Source of the DNA: Acidimicrobiia bacterium
Lineage (GTDB): Bacteria; Actinomycetota; Acidimicrobiia; Acidimicrobiales; Poriferisodalaceae
NCBI GenBank assembly: GCA_012960315.1
Contig: DUBN01000078.1
Coordinates: 1-64,000, forward strand
DNA: 64,000 nt
Direction: 5' to 3'
The notes under the pieces are model-generated. The model was not told where the DNA came from. It saw only the letters and a list, made by a program, of their open reading frames with translations, and did not search any database. Shown one piece after another: positions 44,564 through 53,370 of the stretch. The first letter of the stretch is position 1. Every line of letters starts with the position of its first letter. Both the position numbers and the translations under genes were made by a program.

Positions 44564-45969
44564 CTTGCTGTGCCCCCGATGGTGAGCGAAGCAACTCTTA
44601 AAGTCGGTTGCCCGTCGCCTACCGGAACGCCCTGACCGTCTTTGCCACAGGTGCCAGGACTACCCATTGCAAAGTCATTGCCTAAGAGCTCAATGTTTTG
44701 CAATACATCGGGGCCGTTGCCAATCAGATTGCTTTCACGGAGAGGTGCCGTTATCCGTCCATCCTCGATGAGATATGCCTCAGTCATGCCGAAGACAAAA
44801 TCACCGGTAGCGGTATTGACCTGCCCGCCTCCTAGCTGCGCAACATACACACCCTTTTCTGTGTCAGAAACGATGTCCTCGGGCTTTATTTCGCCGTTCA
44901 TCACGAAGGTATTGGTCATTCGCACCATTGGTAAGTGCTGATAACTCTGACGCCGGCCATTTCCCGAAAGTTCCCTTCTTGCGGAACGACTCCGCGAGTG
45001 GTCCCACATGTAGTCAGTCAACACACCGTTCTCGATCAGAACGTTGCGTTGGGAGAGACATCCTTCATCGTCAATAGCGATAGTTCCCCATTCAGATCCC
45101 ATGGTTCCATCGTCAACAAGGGTGACTGTGGGCGAGGCAACAAGTTCGCCGATTCGATCACGAAAAACCGAAGCTCCTTTGTCGACTAGATCGGCTTCCA
45201 AACCGTGCCCGCAAGCTTCGTGGAAAAGAACTCCTCCCCCGCCGCGTTGAATGACTACTGGCAGTTGGCCACTTGGAGCTGGGCGGGCCTCTAATTTCGT
45301 TATCGCACGTCTCGCAGCACGGCGAGCCATCGCTTCGACGTCGTATTCATCAAACAATTCGAAACCAACCGTGTATCCGACAGTTTCTCGGCCCGTTTGC
45401 AAGCCTTGATCCCCGCTCGCCACGCAGTTGACGGACAGCAATATGCGAGTTTGGTCATCGCCATTGAAGACACCGTCACTATTGGCAACCAAGATTCGTC
45501 GACGTCCTTCTGAATATCGGACGCTGACCTGCGTAATCGCACCGTCGACCTCGCGGGCTGCGGCATCGGTTTGTCTAGTTAATTCGACCTTGCGGGCCTT
45601 CGACACGGTCGAAGGTAGGATCTCGGCGCGATTCAGCGAGGCTCCTTGTCCACGGAGCGCTACCGGTTCAATCTGGTTGCCACCTTGAGCAGCTGCGGCG
45701 GCGGCAAGAGCCGCTTCTCTTAGTCCTTCCAATGAGAGATCCGCAGTGTGGGCAAAGCCTGTTGCCTCGCCCACAGTTACGCGGATGCCAGCGCCTAGAT
45801 CTCGGCTGGACACCATTGACTCGACTCGCCCTTCGTCAAATTCAGTAGATGCACTTTGGCGATCTTCCACGAATACCTCGGCCCATTGGCCGCCCTTGCT
45901 CATCGCAGTCGAAATGGTCTCTTGGATCAGATCGCGGTCCAGTAGCGGACCAAGCATTTTTTCACTCAT
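44560..45969 (-). CDS. tldD: Metalloprotease TldD
   Basis: A 469-residue TldD, the catalytic half of TldD/TldE. The zinc motif is HEACGHGLEADLV (HExxxH) in GGGGVLFHEACGHG, with the further Cys ligand expected in the C-terminal GTCGKDGQGVPVGDG. FVFGMTEAYLIEDGRI is also typical. It should cleave unfolded or modified peptides in the cytoplasm. No natural-product precursor gene is evident nearby. The ATG at 45969 has a weak AAGAGA upstream. It is divergent from the flippase-like gene at 46079. Confidence 0.94.
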   Translation of the reverse strand: MSEKMLGPLLDRDLIQETISTAMSKGGQWAEVFVEDRQSASTEFDEGRVESMVSSRDLGAGIRVTVGEATGFAHTADLSLEGLREAALAAAAAAQGGNQIEPVALRGQGASLNRAEILPSTVSKARKVELTRQTDAAAREVDGAITQVSVRYSEGRRRILVANSDGVFNGDDQTRILLSVNCVASGDQGLQTGRETVGYTVGFELFDEYDVEAMARRAARRAITKLEARPAPSGQLPVVIQRGGGGVLFHEACGHGLEADLVDKGASVFRDRIGELVASPTVTLVDDGTMGSEWGTIAIDDEGCLSQRNVLIENGVLTDYMWDHSRSRSARRELSGNGRRQSYQHLPMVRMTNTFVMNGEIKPEDIVSDTEKGVYVAQLGGGQVNTATGDFVFGMTEAYLIEDGRITAPLRESNLIGNGPDVLQNIELLGNDFAMGSPGTCGKDGQGVPVGDGQPTLRVASLTIGGTAS

Positions 45970-46078
45970 GATTCATTCTCTTGGGAGGTCATTTGTTTAG
46001 CTCTGGCGACACAGTATCGGCAGCGCGACCGCTTCGGGCTTCTCAGAAGGCTTCGCGCAGCGTAATCTTCGCTCTCTC

Positions 46079-47065
46079 GTGTCGCAGAAGATCTATCGCT
46101 ATGTACGTTTGCCAAAAAGGGCGTCGTTGGTCCTGCGTATTGTCGCGAGTGCTGCGATGCTGGCCATCCTGCTGACACGCTTCCCCGCGACAGACCTCCA
46201 AAGGTGGCCCAACTGGCGGAGTGAAAGCTGGCTGTGGATGGTTGCATCACTGGCAGCCACGCTGACTGCGTTTGGTCTGGCCTCAATTCGTTGGCTAGAG
46301 GTGTGTAGAACCTTGGGCAAGCCACAAAAATTTCTAGATGTGTTGAACTATTTCGTGGCCGGCCAGTTCGTTGGGAACTTTCTCCCCACAACTGTTGGTG
46401 GCGACATTTTGCGGGTAAGTCGAATGGGCACCCAGATCCGTGACCACTCCAGCGCGTTTGCTTCGGTGGTGATCGAACGGTTAACGGGGTGGCTCGTCTT
46501 GCCTCTGATTACGCTGCTTGCGTTCGCTTTCAATCCAGGACTTGTCTCCACAAAAGGGGGGAAAGCCGCTCTGGGGCTCGCCATCGGAACCCTCGTTTTG
46601 CTGTCACTCACTATCTACCTAGCCGAACATCCGCGCTTTGGAGGTCGCCTTAGTGGGGAGAGCAGCGTGACAAGGTCGCTTGCCGCTGTTCATCGAGGTC
46701 TCAAGCTTTATCGGCAGGCACCGGGCACAATGCTTCGGTTACTAGCTGTGGCAGTCGCTTTTCAGATGTGCTTGGTAATTGCGGTGGTCTGCGTCGCCAA
46801 CGCTGTAGATATCCGCCTTGGACCTACCGTCTGGTTTGCTTTCATTCCAATGGTCTTTATTGCACAAGTGCTTCCTGTGGCGATCGGGGGAATAGGAGTG
46901 CGCGAGGCTGCATTAGTTCTCTTTCTCGATAATTTCGGGGTTAGCAGTGGTCAAAGCGTGGTGTTAGGTCTCTTGATGTATGGCGTTACCCTCATTGCCA
47001 GCCTGACGGGAGTACCAGCTTTCATTTTGGGATCACGTCATCTGAAGTCGAAGGCCGGAGTTTGA
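46079..47065 (+). CDS. Lysylphosphatidylglycerol synthase-type transmembrane (UPF0104) flippase-like protein
   Basis: A 328-residue protein with eight or so membrane spans and no catalytic domain. LPG_synthase_TM signatures are ASIRWLEVCRTLG, LNYFVAGQFVGNFLPTTVGGD, RVSRMGTQ, SVVIERLTGWLVLP and LPVAIGGIGVREAALVLF. Free-standing members of this superfamily are thought to move lipids or lipid-linked sugars across the membrane. The GTG start at 46079 gives a basic N-terminus. It overlaps the next gene by 4 nt, and that gene is PAP2-like, which together suggests envelope lipid modification. Confidence 0.85.
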   Translation: MSQKIYRYVRLPKRASLVLRIVASAAMLAILLTRFPATDLQRWPNWRSESWLWMVASLAATLTAFGLASIRWLEVCRTLGKPQKFLDVLNYFVAGQFVGNFLPTTVGGDILRVSRMGTQIRDHSSAFASVVIERLTGWLVLPLITLLAFAFNPGLVSTKGGKAALGLAIGTLVLLSLTIYLAEHPRFGGRLSGESSVTRSLAAVHRGLKLYRQAPGTMLRLLAVAVAFQMCLVIAVVCVANAVDIRLGPTVWFAFIPMVFIAQVLPVAIGGIGVREAALVLFLDNFGVSSGQSVVLGLLMYGVTLIASLTGVPAFILGSRHLKSKAGV

Positions 47066-47862
47066 AAGCGTCCAAGATGATTGTCGCCAAGATGCGTTGG
47101 TGGAAGGAAGCTCTGTTCATATTGGGCTTCTATCTGGCCTATGCGCAGGTGAGAAACCAGTTAGGTTCTGACGGATTGTTTGCCGCGACGACAGACACCG
47201 CGGCCAAAAACGCCGAACGTGTGATTGCATTCGAGAAACGGCTTGGTCTCTTCTTTGAGCAGGACCTTCAACAGTGGTTTCTGGACTGGGGTTGGTTCTT
47301 CTGGTTCTGGAACGTGTTCTACGGCAGTCTCCACTTTGTTGTGACCATCGTTGTTGGCCTATTTCTTTATCACCTGTTTCCCCTTCGCTTTATTCGTTAC
47401 CGCACTGGGCTTGCGATTACTACTGCCCTAGGTCTGATCGGGTTCGCCACATTTCCTTTAATGCCGCCACGGCTTCTTTCGTCGCCTCCCCCTTACGGCG
47501 GAGCGATGGACAAGTTTTCTTTCGTTGACACTCTGTCGGTCCACGGCGGGTTGTGGTCTTTTGACTCAGGGACGTTGCAAGCAATTTCAAATCAATGGGC
47601 GGCGATGCCAAGTCTGCATTTGGCTTGGGCCGCGTGGTGCACCATCGCTATAGCGCCGGTCTTGAAATCTTTCTCGGCTCGAGCAGCCATGTGGCTGTAC
47701 CCGGTGGCCACTCTTTTTGGGATCATTGTTACCGCAAACCATTACTGGATCGATGGCCTTGGGGGTTTAGTTGCATTAGCCCTAGGCATGTGGTTCGCTC
47801 ATCGGATCGCAGATCGACAAATGCTCGACATGAATAACACGACAACTGACGGGGGCATCTGA
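47062..47862 (+). CDS. PAP2 superfamily membrane protein, Aur1/inositolphosphotransferase-like
   Basis: A protein of up to 266 residues with six membrane spans. The catalytic motifs fit the PAP2_3 (Aur1-like) group: FPLMPPRLL, AAMPSLHLAWAAW (His) and TANHYWIDGLGGL (His and Asp). The bacterial members transfer or hydrolyse phospho-head-groups of lipids. A TTG at 47062 overlaps the previous stop (TTGA); ATG at 47077 is an alternative start. dxs begins 50 nt downstream in the same direction. Confidence 0.85.
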   Translation: MKASKMIVAKMRWWKEALFILGFYLAYAQVRNQLGSDGLFAATTDTAAKNAERVIAFEKRLGLFFEQDLQQWFLDWGWFFWFWNVFYGSLHFVVTIVVGLFLYHLFPLRFIRYRTGLAITTALGLIGFATFPLMPPRLLSSPPPYGGAMDKFSFVDTLSVHGGLWSFDSGTLQAISNQWAAMPSLHLAWAAWCTIAIAPVLKSFSARAAMWLYPVATLFGIIVTANHYWIDGLGGLVALALGMWFAHRIADRQMLDMNNTTTDGGI

Positions 47863-47912
47863 CGGTCAGCCGATAATGTGACCGGTACCACGGAACGCCA
47901 GTAACGAACCTT

Positions 47913-49772
47913 ATGCACATTGAGAAGATCCAGAGTCCGGCAGATCTGCGTGCACTTGACGACGATCAGCTTTTAGAACTTTGCGAAGAGATCCGAGAAT
48001 TTTTGGTTGATGCGGTGTCTCGCACCGGGGGTCATCTGGGATCCAACTTGGGAGCGGTCGAGTTAACCATCGCCGTGCACCGAATTTTCGAATCTCCTCG
48101 CGATGCGATTGTGTGGGACACCGGCCATCAGGCCTACGTGCATAAAATCCTCACAGGTCGGGCGGCTGGATTTGACACGCTGCGGCAAAGGCACGGCTTA
48201 TCTGGCTATCCCAATCCCGCAGAATCCGAACATGACTTAGTTGAGAACAGTCACGCTTCCGCTTCTTTAAGTTGGGCGTCGGGTCTCGCTACTGGCTTTG
48301 AACTGACGGACCACCAGCATCGTCGAGTCGTCGCGATTATTGGCGACGGCTCGATGACTGGAGGCATGGCCTTCGAAGCTCTGAACAACCTTGGTCACTA
48401 TGGCCAGCGCGCAGTCATAATTCTGAATGACAACGGAAGGTCGTACGCTCCCACCGTAAGCAGGCTGGCAACGGTGATGTCACGGCTGCGTCAGTCCCCG
48501 AATTACCTCAAGGGGCGGCAAGCGGTGACCAACATTTTGGACCGTTTACCTCTAGGCGTCGAGGTTAAGCGTGGTTTGTCAGGAGCAGCGGCTGCAATGC
48601 GGGAGATGTGGGAGCCGCCCGCTTTTTTCGAAACGCTAGGGGTGCGTTACCTGGGTCCAATTGATGGACACGATATCGCCGCGCTGGAGTCCGCTCTCCG
48701 CGATGCCTCGTCCTACGAAGATGGCCCCATCGTTGTCCATGTCCTCACCGATAAAGGACGCGGTTACGCCCCCGCCGAAGCCGACGAGGAAAAACACCTC
48801 CACGACATCGGTCTCTTCGATCCCGCTACCGGTAACTCACCCTCTGCTGGAGGCGCGAACTTCACTACTGAATTCAGTAGTGCTTTGTTAGACATAGCGG
48901 ACCGCCGCGCTGATGTTGTGGCCATTACCGCTGCAATGCCTGGATCGACAGGGCTAATCCCATTTCAGGATCGTTACCCGGACCGCTTCTTTGATGTTGG
49001 TATCGCCGAACAGCATGCGCTGACGTCGGCTGCCGGTATGGCCCGGGCAGGATTGCGCCCGTTCGTAGCGATTTATTCAACTTTCTTGACACGCGGCTTC
49101 GATCAGGTGATGTACGACATCGGATTGCATCAGCTGCCCGTCATCATCTGTATCGATAGGGCGGGGGTAACCGGTCCCGATGGAGCGTCACATCACGGGA
49201 TTCATGACATCGCTATGTACGCCCGTGTACCAGGGATGACTATTTTGGCTCCCTCATCAATTCAAGAACTTTCTGCAATGTTGGAGCAGGCACTAGAAAT
49301 AGACGACGGGCCCGTTGCAATCCGTTGGCCCAAAGGTAATGCTCGAGAGTCGCACGTCGTTGGGAACGGATTAAGCGCCCGACAAGTTCGAGAAGGACGT
49401 GACGTTGCGGTCCTGGCGGCTGGACCAATGTTGCAAGCGGCAGAAGCCGCGGCGGATCTCCTCACACAAGAGGGCGTTGACGCAGCTATTTGGGATCCGA
49501 GGGTTCTCAAACCAGTTGACCGCGACATGATTCGTTCAGTGATCGATTTACCTCTCGTTGTCACCGTTGAGGACGGCAGCAGAGTTGGAGGTTTCGGCAG
49601 TCTCGTAGCAGATGCCTTGCAACGCCGGCAGGGTCAAATTCCTCGGTTGTTGCAGCTAGGCACTCCAGATGAATATTTGCCTCACGGGACCGCCGCCGAG
49701 TTACACGCCGAGTTGGGTCTTGATGCTTCTGGCATAGCCGCTGAAGTCATTAAGGCTCTTGAATCCTGCTGA
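47913..49772 (+). CDS. dxs: 1-deoxy-D-xylulose-5-phosphate synthase
   Basis: A 619-residue thiamine-diphosphate enzyme, the first step of the MEP isoprenoid pathway. Visible are TGGHLGSNLGAVELTIAVH, WDTGHQAYVHKILTGR, the ThDP motif GDGSMTGGMAFEALNNLG with ILNDN, the transketolase glutamate in DVGIAEQHALTSAAGMA, and IDRAGVTGPDGASHHG. The length is normal. It follows the flippase-like and PAP2 genes and ends facing the thiolase, with an 11-bp inverted repeat between. Confidence 0.97.
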   Translation: MHIEKIQSPADLRALDDDQLLELCEEIREFLVDAVSRTGGHLGSNLGAVELTIAVHRIFESPRDAIVWDTGHQAYVHKILTGRAAGFDTLRQRHGLSGYPNPAESEHDLVENSHASASLSWASGLATGFELTDHQHRRVVAIIGDGSMTGGMAFEALNNLGHYGQRAVIILNDNGRSYAPTVSRLATVMSRLRQSPNYLKGRQAVTNILDRLPLGVEVKRGLSGAAAAMREMWEPPAFFETLGVRYLGPIDGHDIAALESALRDASSYEDGPIVVHVLTDKGRGYAPAEADEEKHLHDIGLFDPATGNSPSAGGANFTTEFSSALLDIADRRADVVAITAAMPGSTGLIPFQDRYPDRFFDVGIAEQHALTSAAGMARAGLRPFVAIYSTFLTRGFDQVMYDIGLHQLPVIICIDRAGVTGPDGASHHGIHDIAMYARVPGMTILAPSSIQELSAMLEQALEIDDGPVAIRWPKGNARESHVVGNGLSARQVREGRDVAVLAAGPMLQAAEAAADLLTQEGVDAAIWDPRVLKPVDRDMIRSVIDLPLVVTVEDGSRVGGFGSLVADALQRRQGQIPRLLQLGTPDEYLPHGTAAELHAELGLDASGIAAEVIKALESC

Positions 49773-49830
49773 AGTTGAAGCGGAGTTCAAATGGGCGTCC
49801 CTGCGAGCGTCAGGTAGCCGTTCGAACGCG

Positions 49831-49871
49831 CAACGACCGCTCATCCCCATGGCCGGGACAAGCGGTCGTTG
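49831..49871. terminator. 11-bp inverted repeat between convergent dxs and thiolase genes
   Basis: CAACGACCGCT and AGCGGTCGTTG are perfect complements separated by 19 nt, in the 120-nt gap between two converging genes. The strength and position fit a bidirectional terminator, although no T-run follows on either strand. Confidence 0.5.
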
Positions 49872-49892
49872 AATAGTTAGCGTTCGTTGGAA

Positions 49893-51083
49893 CTAGCCCA
49901 CTTCGGAACCGACGACCGCGACGAACGACACGCAAGCCCCGGGTTGGCCACCAAGGTTATGAGTTAAACCAAGTGTCCGATCGGAGTCAATCTGGCGCTC
50001 TGGAGGTGCTTCACCCCGTAGCTGCAGCCAACACTCAAATAGCATTCGCAAGCCAGAGGCGCCGATTGGGTGGCCGAAGCTCTTGAGTCCGCCGTCTGGG
50101 TTTACCGGCAGATCGCCGTCAAGGTCAAATGTTCCGTTGAGGGCCTCTTTCCAGGCTGTTCCCTCTTCTGCGAAGCCCAAATCTTCCATAAGGACCAACT
50201 CGGTTGGAGTAAAGCAGTCATGGACCTCAGCCATCGCTATTTGACTACGTGGATCGCTAATACCGGCCTGTTTATAGGCCTCCTCCGCTGAGGTGCGTAC
50301 TTCGCGGAACGTTGTGTAGTCATAGCTGGGGTCTAGGGCCCCGGTTGCTGGTCCAGAAGAGAAGCTCAACGCCTTCACATAGAGCGGCTTATCGGTATAG
50401 CGATGGGCATCTTCTGCTCGCACAATTACGGCTGCTGCCGAGCCGTCGCTTACCCCGGAGCAATCAAAAATTCCCAGAGGGCCCGCTACGAGCGGAGAGG
50501 CAGCGATGGTCTCTTTAGCCACTTCTTTGCGGAATTGTGCCCGCGGGTTCAGAGCACCGTTTTTGTGGTTCTTCCAAGCGATGCGAGTAAGTACTTCTTT
50601 CATCGTCTCTTCGTCGAGACCATGCTTGTGGGCGTAGGCCGGCGCGAGAAGACTGAAGGTTGCTGGCGCCGTAAGCGATGAATCAGTTCCGTCGCTTGGG
50701 GGCCGACTTCCGGTAAGTCCGGAGTAACCGCTGTCCTTGAGCTTTTCCACTCCGATAGCCATGACGACGTCATATGCGCCAGACGCCACTGCATAGCAAG
50801 CATTTCTGAATGCCTCTGATCCCGTTGCGCACATGTTCTCTACGCGGGTAACCGGTTTGTAGTCGATTTGTAGTGGCTTTGAGAGAGTGAGTCCCGATAC
50901 ACCCGATCCCATAGTCCCTAGCCAGAAGGCGTCGATGTCGTCCTGGATTACCCCAGCTGAGGCATACGCCTCGTGTGCCGCGTCGATGAGCAGGTCATCG
51001 GCGCCCTTATCCCAGCGCTCGCCGAAGGGCGTGCAGCCCATACCGACGATGGCGACTTGGTCCTTTATGCCATGAGAGGCCAT
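49893..51083 (-). CDS. Thiolase family protein (SCP-x/acetyl-CoA acetyltransferase type)
   Basis: A 396-residue thiolase. The nucleophile Cys85 lies in VENMCATGSEAFRNACY; the other catalytic regions are AEVHDCFTPTELVL and KSFGHPIGASGLRML. The final Cys motif is replaced by GGQPGACVSFV, which keeps a Cys. These are features of the SCP-x-like thiolases that work with DUF35 partners. It should cleave or form 3-oxoacyl-CoAs, substrate unknown. The start at 51083 is preceded by AAAAGGGAC. The HMG-CoA-synthase/OB-fold gene lies 76 nt upstream, with two palindromes in between. Confidence 0.9.
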   Translation of the reverse strand: MASHGIKDQVAIVGMGCTPFGERWDKGADDLLIDAAHEAYASAGVIQDDIDAFWLGTMGSGVSGLTLSKPLQIDYKPVTRVENMCATGSEAFRNACYAVASGAYDVVMAIGVEKLKDSGYSGLTGSRPPSDGTDSSLTAPATFSLLAPAYAHKHGLDEETMKEVLTRIAWKNHKNGALNPRAQFRKEVAKETIAASPLVAGPLGIFDCSGVSDGSAAAVIVRAEDAHRYTDKPLYVKALSFSSGPATGALDPSYDYTTFREVRTSAEEAYKQAGISDPRSQIAMAEVHDCFTPTELVLMEDLGFAEEGTAWKEALNGTFDLDGDLPVNPDGGLKSFGHPIGASGLRMLFECWLQLRGEAPPERQIDSDRTLGLTHNLGGQPGACVSFVAVVGSEVG

Positions 51084-51104
51084 GTCCCTTTTCCTTTGTC
51101 GTGT

Positions 51105-51121
51105 TCTACCAGTTTGGTAGA
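51105..51121. promoter_or_regulatory. Palindrome upstream of the thiolase gene (site 1)
   Basis: TCTACCA-GTT-TGGTAGA, a perfect 7-bp inverted repeat with a 3-nt centre, 22-38 nt before the thiolase ATG. Size and position fit an operator for a TetR- or FadR-type regulator. Confidence 0.5.
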
Positions 51122-51128
51122 TAAAGAT

Positions 51129-51146
51129 GTATCCGTGCACGGATAC
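51129..51146. promoter_or_regulatory. Palindrome upstream of the thiolase gene (site 2)
   Basis: GTATCCGTGCACGGATAC is a perfect 18-bp palindrome, 46-63 nt before the thiolase ATG. Its centre is about 24-25 bp from that of site 1. It lies in the gap after the OB-fold gene and is a strong candidate binding site for a dimeric regulator. Confidence 0.55.
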
Positions 51147-51159
51147 TAGTTGTGTCCGC

Positions 51160-52557
51160 TCAATCTGCGAGTGGGCGAGCCTTCCAAAAGTAGTTGTGAA
51201 TGCCTTGTGCGGTGAACAAGCGGCGGAATGTCATTTCCACGCGGTCTCCGATTTTGACTTCGTTCGGGTCGACGTCAGTCATCTCTGCCTGAAATCTTCC
51301 CCCTCCATCAAAGTCGATAACCACAGCAACGGTTGGGGGAGACAACGAAAACGCCAGGTAGTCAACGGTGAATGTTGTAATAGTGGCGGGTACATCCGCC
51401 ATCCTGATTCGTTCCATATCGTCGACCGCTCCACCATCCATCGAAACCCTCATTGGTGGCAGGTGGATCGCTCCAGAAGATCGGTCGCGTGAGCCAACGA
51501 ACGCGTACTTCCAATCCTCAGATCGAGATGTTGGAGGTGCGCCAGGACGATCGGGGTCTGGACGCCGTGGCGGTTCGCGATCAAGGAAACCGCGCCATGT
51601 GAGATAAAGGTTGTATTCGAGGTTGTCGCTTCCGGCTGCGATTTGAGATTCGACGGTCGCGAATGGTGTGTAGTCGGCTATGGCATCGGTTGTACGCATG
51701 ACGTTGGCGTAGGCGCCATCAGCAAGGTGCACACACAGAATGGTTTCGCCTGGTTCGGCTTGATCAAGAACTGATGCAACGAGAACCGGAAGTTGAGCCG
51801 CCCCTGGATTGCCGATGCGCCCGGTGAGATCGTCAACCAATTTGTCACCGGCGATCTTCGACAAACTTCGTACTGCTCGCGCATGCAAGCCAGCGATGAC
51901 CACCTTGTCAATATCTTCCATCCCGATGTTGGCAGATTTGGTTGCTCGCTCTATCGCGTCTTCCGCTAGCGCCAAATATGCCTGTTCCCCGAACCGTTCC
52001 TCCCATATACGGCTTGAGGTATCACCGGGAAGCCGGTAGCGATCAAGGAATTCACCCGTGGAAGCTGCGAACCCCAGCGTATGAGCGAGAACGGGAGCGT
52101 CTTGGTCATCACCGAAGATGACCGCTGCAGCTCCGTCACCACCGTTGCTCTCATCGTTGCTAGTGGGATTACCGGTACGTAGATCGGATACGACAGCCAT
52201 TGATATACCTGGGGTGCCCTTGGCGCCGAGAAGTGCAGCTTCAGCCGATCGAGCTGATCCACCGGCATCGACCGCCCATGTGTCTTGTGGAAGATCAAGC
52301 GCAGCCTGAATAGCTGTCGCATTGGTTTTGTCCAGATAGGCGGGGTTTGCAGTGGCGAACCAAATCGAAGATGGCGTTACCGTGCTTCCGCGCAGGGCAT
52401 TACGGGCAGCTTCGACGCCCATGGTGGTGGTGTCTTCGTCGTAGCCAGCTACGGCACGATGACCGCGCCCTCCTCCTGCCCCCATTGCCGCGGTGATCTT
52501 CGAACGATCTAACCGGTAGTAGGGCACGTAGGTGCCATAGCCAATAATGCCTCTCAC
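51160..52557 (-). CDS. HMG-CoA synthase-like protein fused to a DUF35 OB-fold, catalytic and zinc cysteines lost
   Basis: A 465-residue two-part protein. Residues 1 to about 330 follow the thiolase-fold HMG-CoA synthase pattern (GIIGYGTYVPYYRL, DEDTTTMGVEAARNAL, NGGDGAAAVIFGD). The nucleophile region reads AVDAGGSARSAEAALL (95-110) with no Cys. Residues from about 335 are DUF35-like: a degenerate ribbon GSRDRSSGAIHLPPMRV then SMDGG, where family members have four Cys, followed by an OB-fold ending GIHNYFWKARP. In archaea, thiolase, DUF35 and HMG-CoA synthase form one complex that channels acetoacetyl-CoA. Here the fused protein is probably a non-catalytic scaffold for the neighbouring thiolase. 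The ATG at 52557 follows GGGGG. Confidence 0.82.
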   Translation of the reverse strand: MRGIIGYGTYVPYYRLDRSKITAAMGAGGGRGHRAVAGYDEDTTTMGVEAARNALRGSTVTPSSIWFATANPAYLDKTNATAIQAALDLPQDTWAVDAGGSARSAEAALLGAKGTPGISMAVVSDLRTGNPTSNDESNGGDGAAAVIFGDDQDAPVLAHTLGFAASTGEFLDRYRLPGDTSSRIWEERFGEQAYLALAEDAIERATKSANIGMEDIDKVVIAGLHARAVRSLSKIAGDKLVDDLTGRIGNPGAAQLPVLVASVLDQAEPGETILCVHLADGAYANVMRTTDAIADYTPFATVESQIAAGSDNLEYNLYLTWRGFLDREPPRRPDPDRPGAPPTSRSEDWKYAFVGSRDRSSGAIHLPPMRVSMDGGAVDDMERIRMADVPATITTFTVDYLAFSLSPPTVAVVIDFDGGGRFQAEMTDVDPNEVKIGDRVEMTFRRLFTAQGIHNYFWKARPLAD

Positions 52558-52638
52558 ATCGCCCCCATGGAGTTCAGTCGTACCCTGAGTCTAGGCAGCG
52601 GCTATGAGGCGACGCCATGTCGTGTGAAACTCATTCGC

Positions 52639-53256
52639 CTAGGTGGTAGCGAAATAGGGATTTTCGCCGGATGTGTGGTCTGTTATATCGACGACGTTTT
52701 CGACTCCATCAAGAAGCTCGATCAAAGTTTTTTCGATACCAGCCGTGACGGTCGCGTTAGCCATGCCACAACCTTGGCAACCTCCACCCAACTTGACCAG
52801 AACTGTGGAGCCTTCCACGCGGACCAGTTCCGCGTATCCGCCGTGCGCCGCTATCGATGGGTTGATTCGCTTGACCAGCACCTCTTGGACTTGTTCTTCA
52901 AGTGTTCCTGACAAATCCAAGGTTGCGTTTGGTCCAAGCTCGGGTCGATTCGGGTTGCGCAGCACCAGACCGGCCTGGTTGGAGTTGCTCGGGAGGTCTA
53001 GCGTCGCGCCCTCTAGTTTGGCGACGTCTTTTCCTGGAGTTAAAACTGTTAAGCCCCCACCGACGTGCGTCGGTAAGTCATCGGCATCCGCTTCACTGAG
53101 CACTTCAAAGGCTAGGTCGTACGAGAAATCGACTCCTTGGACTCCGGTGACTTCGATCCTCAGGGCTAGTTGTTCCGCCTCATCTTCACCGGCACGTAGT
53201 TCAAGAACTTTTTCAAGCGCCGCTTCTGTAACGGTAACGATTTCTCGTTCAGACAT
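52639..53256 (-). CDS. nfuA: NfuA-like iron-sulfur carrier protein
   Basis: A 205-residue protein. The N-terminal A-type-like domain (VTEAALEKVLELRAGEDEA, LALRIEVTGVQGVDFSYDL) has no cluster-binding Cys, as in E. coli NfuA. The C-terminal NifU domain has INPSIAAHGGYAELVRVEG and the CxxC site at Cys160 and Cys163 (KLGGGCQGCGMA). It should carry Fe-S clusters to client proteins such as aconitase or the cox-type enzyme. TAAGCT 6 nt before the ATG suggests a leaderless message. Confidence 0.93.
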   Translation of the reverse strand: MSEREIVTVTEAALEKVLELRAGEDEAEQLALRIEVTGVQGVDFSYDLAFEVLSEADADDLPTHVGGGLTVLTPGKDVAKLEGATLDLPSNSNQAGLVLRNPNRPELGPNATLDLSGTLEEQVQEVLVKRINPSIAAHGGYAELVRVEGSTVLVKLGGGCQGCGMANATVTAGIEKTLIELLDGVENVVDITDHTSGENPYFATT

Positions 53257-53262
53257 ACGATC

Positions 53263-53268
53263 AGCTTA
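53263..53268 (-). promoter_or_regulatory. Candidate -10 box for leaderless nfuA
   Basis: On the minus strand TAAGCT is followed by 6 nt and the ATG at 53256. There is no Shine-Dalgarno sequence in front of this gene. Confidence 0.35.
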
Positions 53269-53370
53269 CAGATTTGACTCTGGTGAGACATGGGACACGC
53301 AGCCATGACCCGAGTAATGTCCTTGGCTTATACCGATCCGACCATCGGGACGATGAACGAGTGAGGATTT

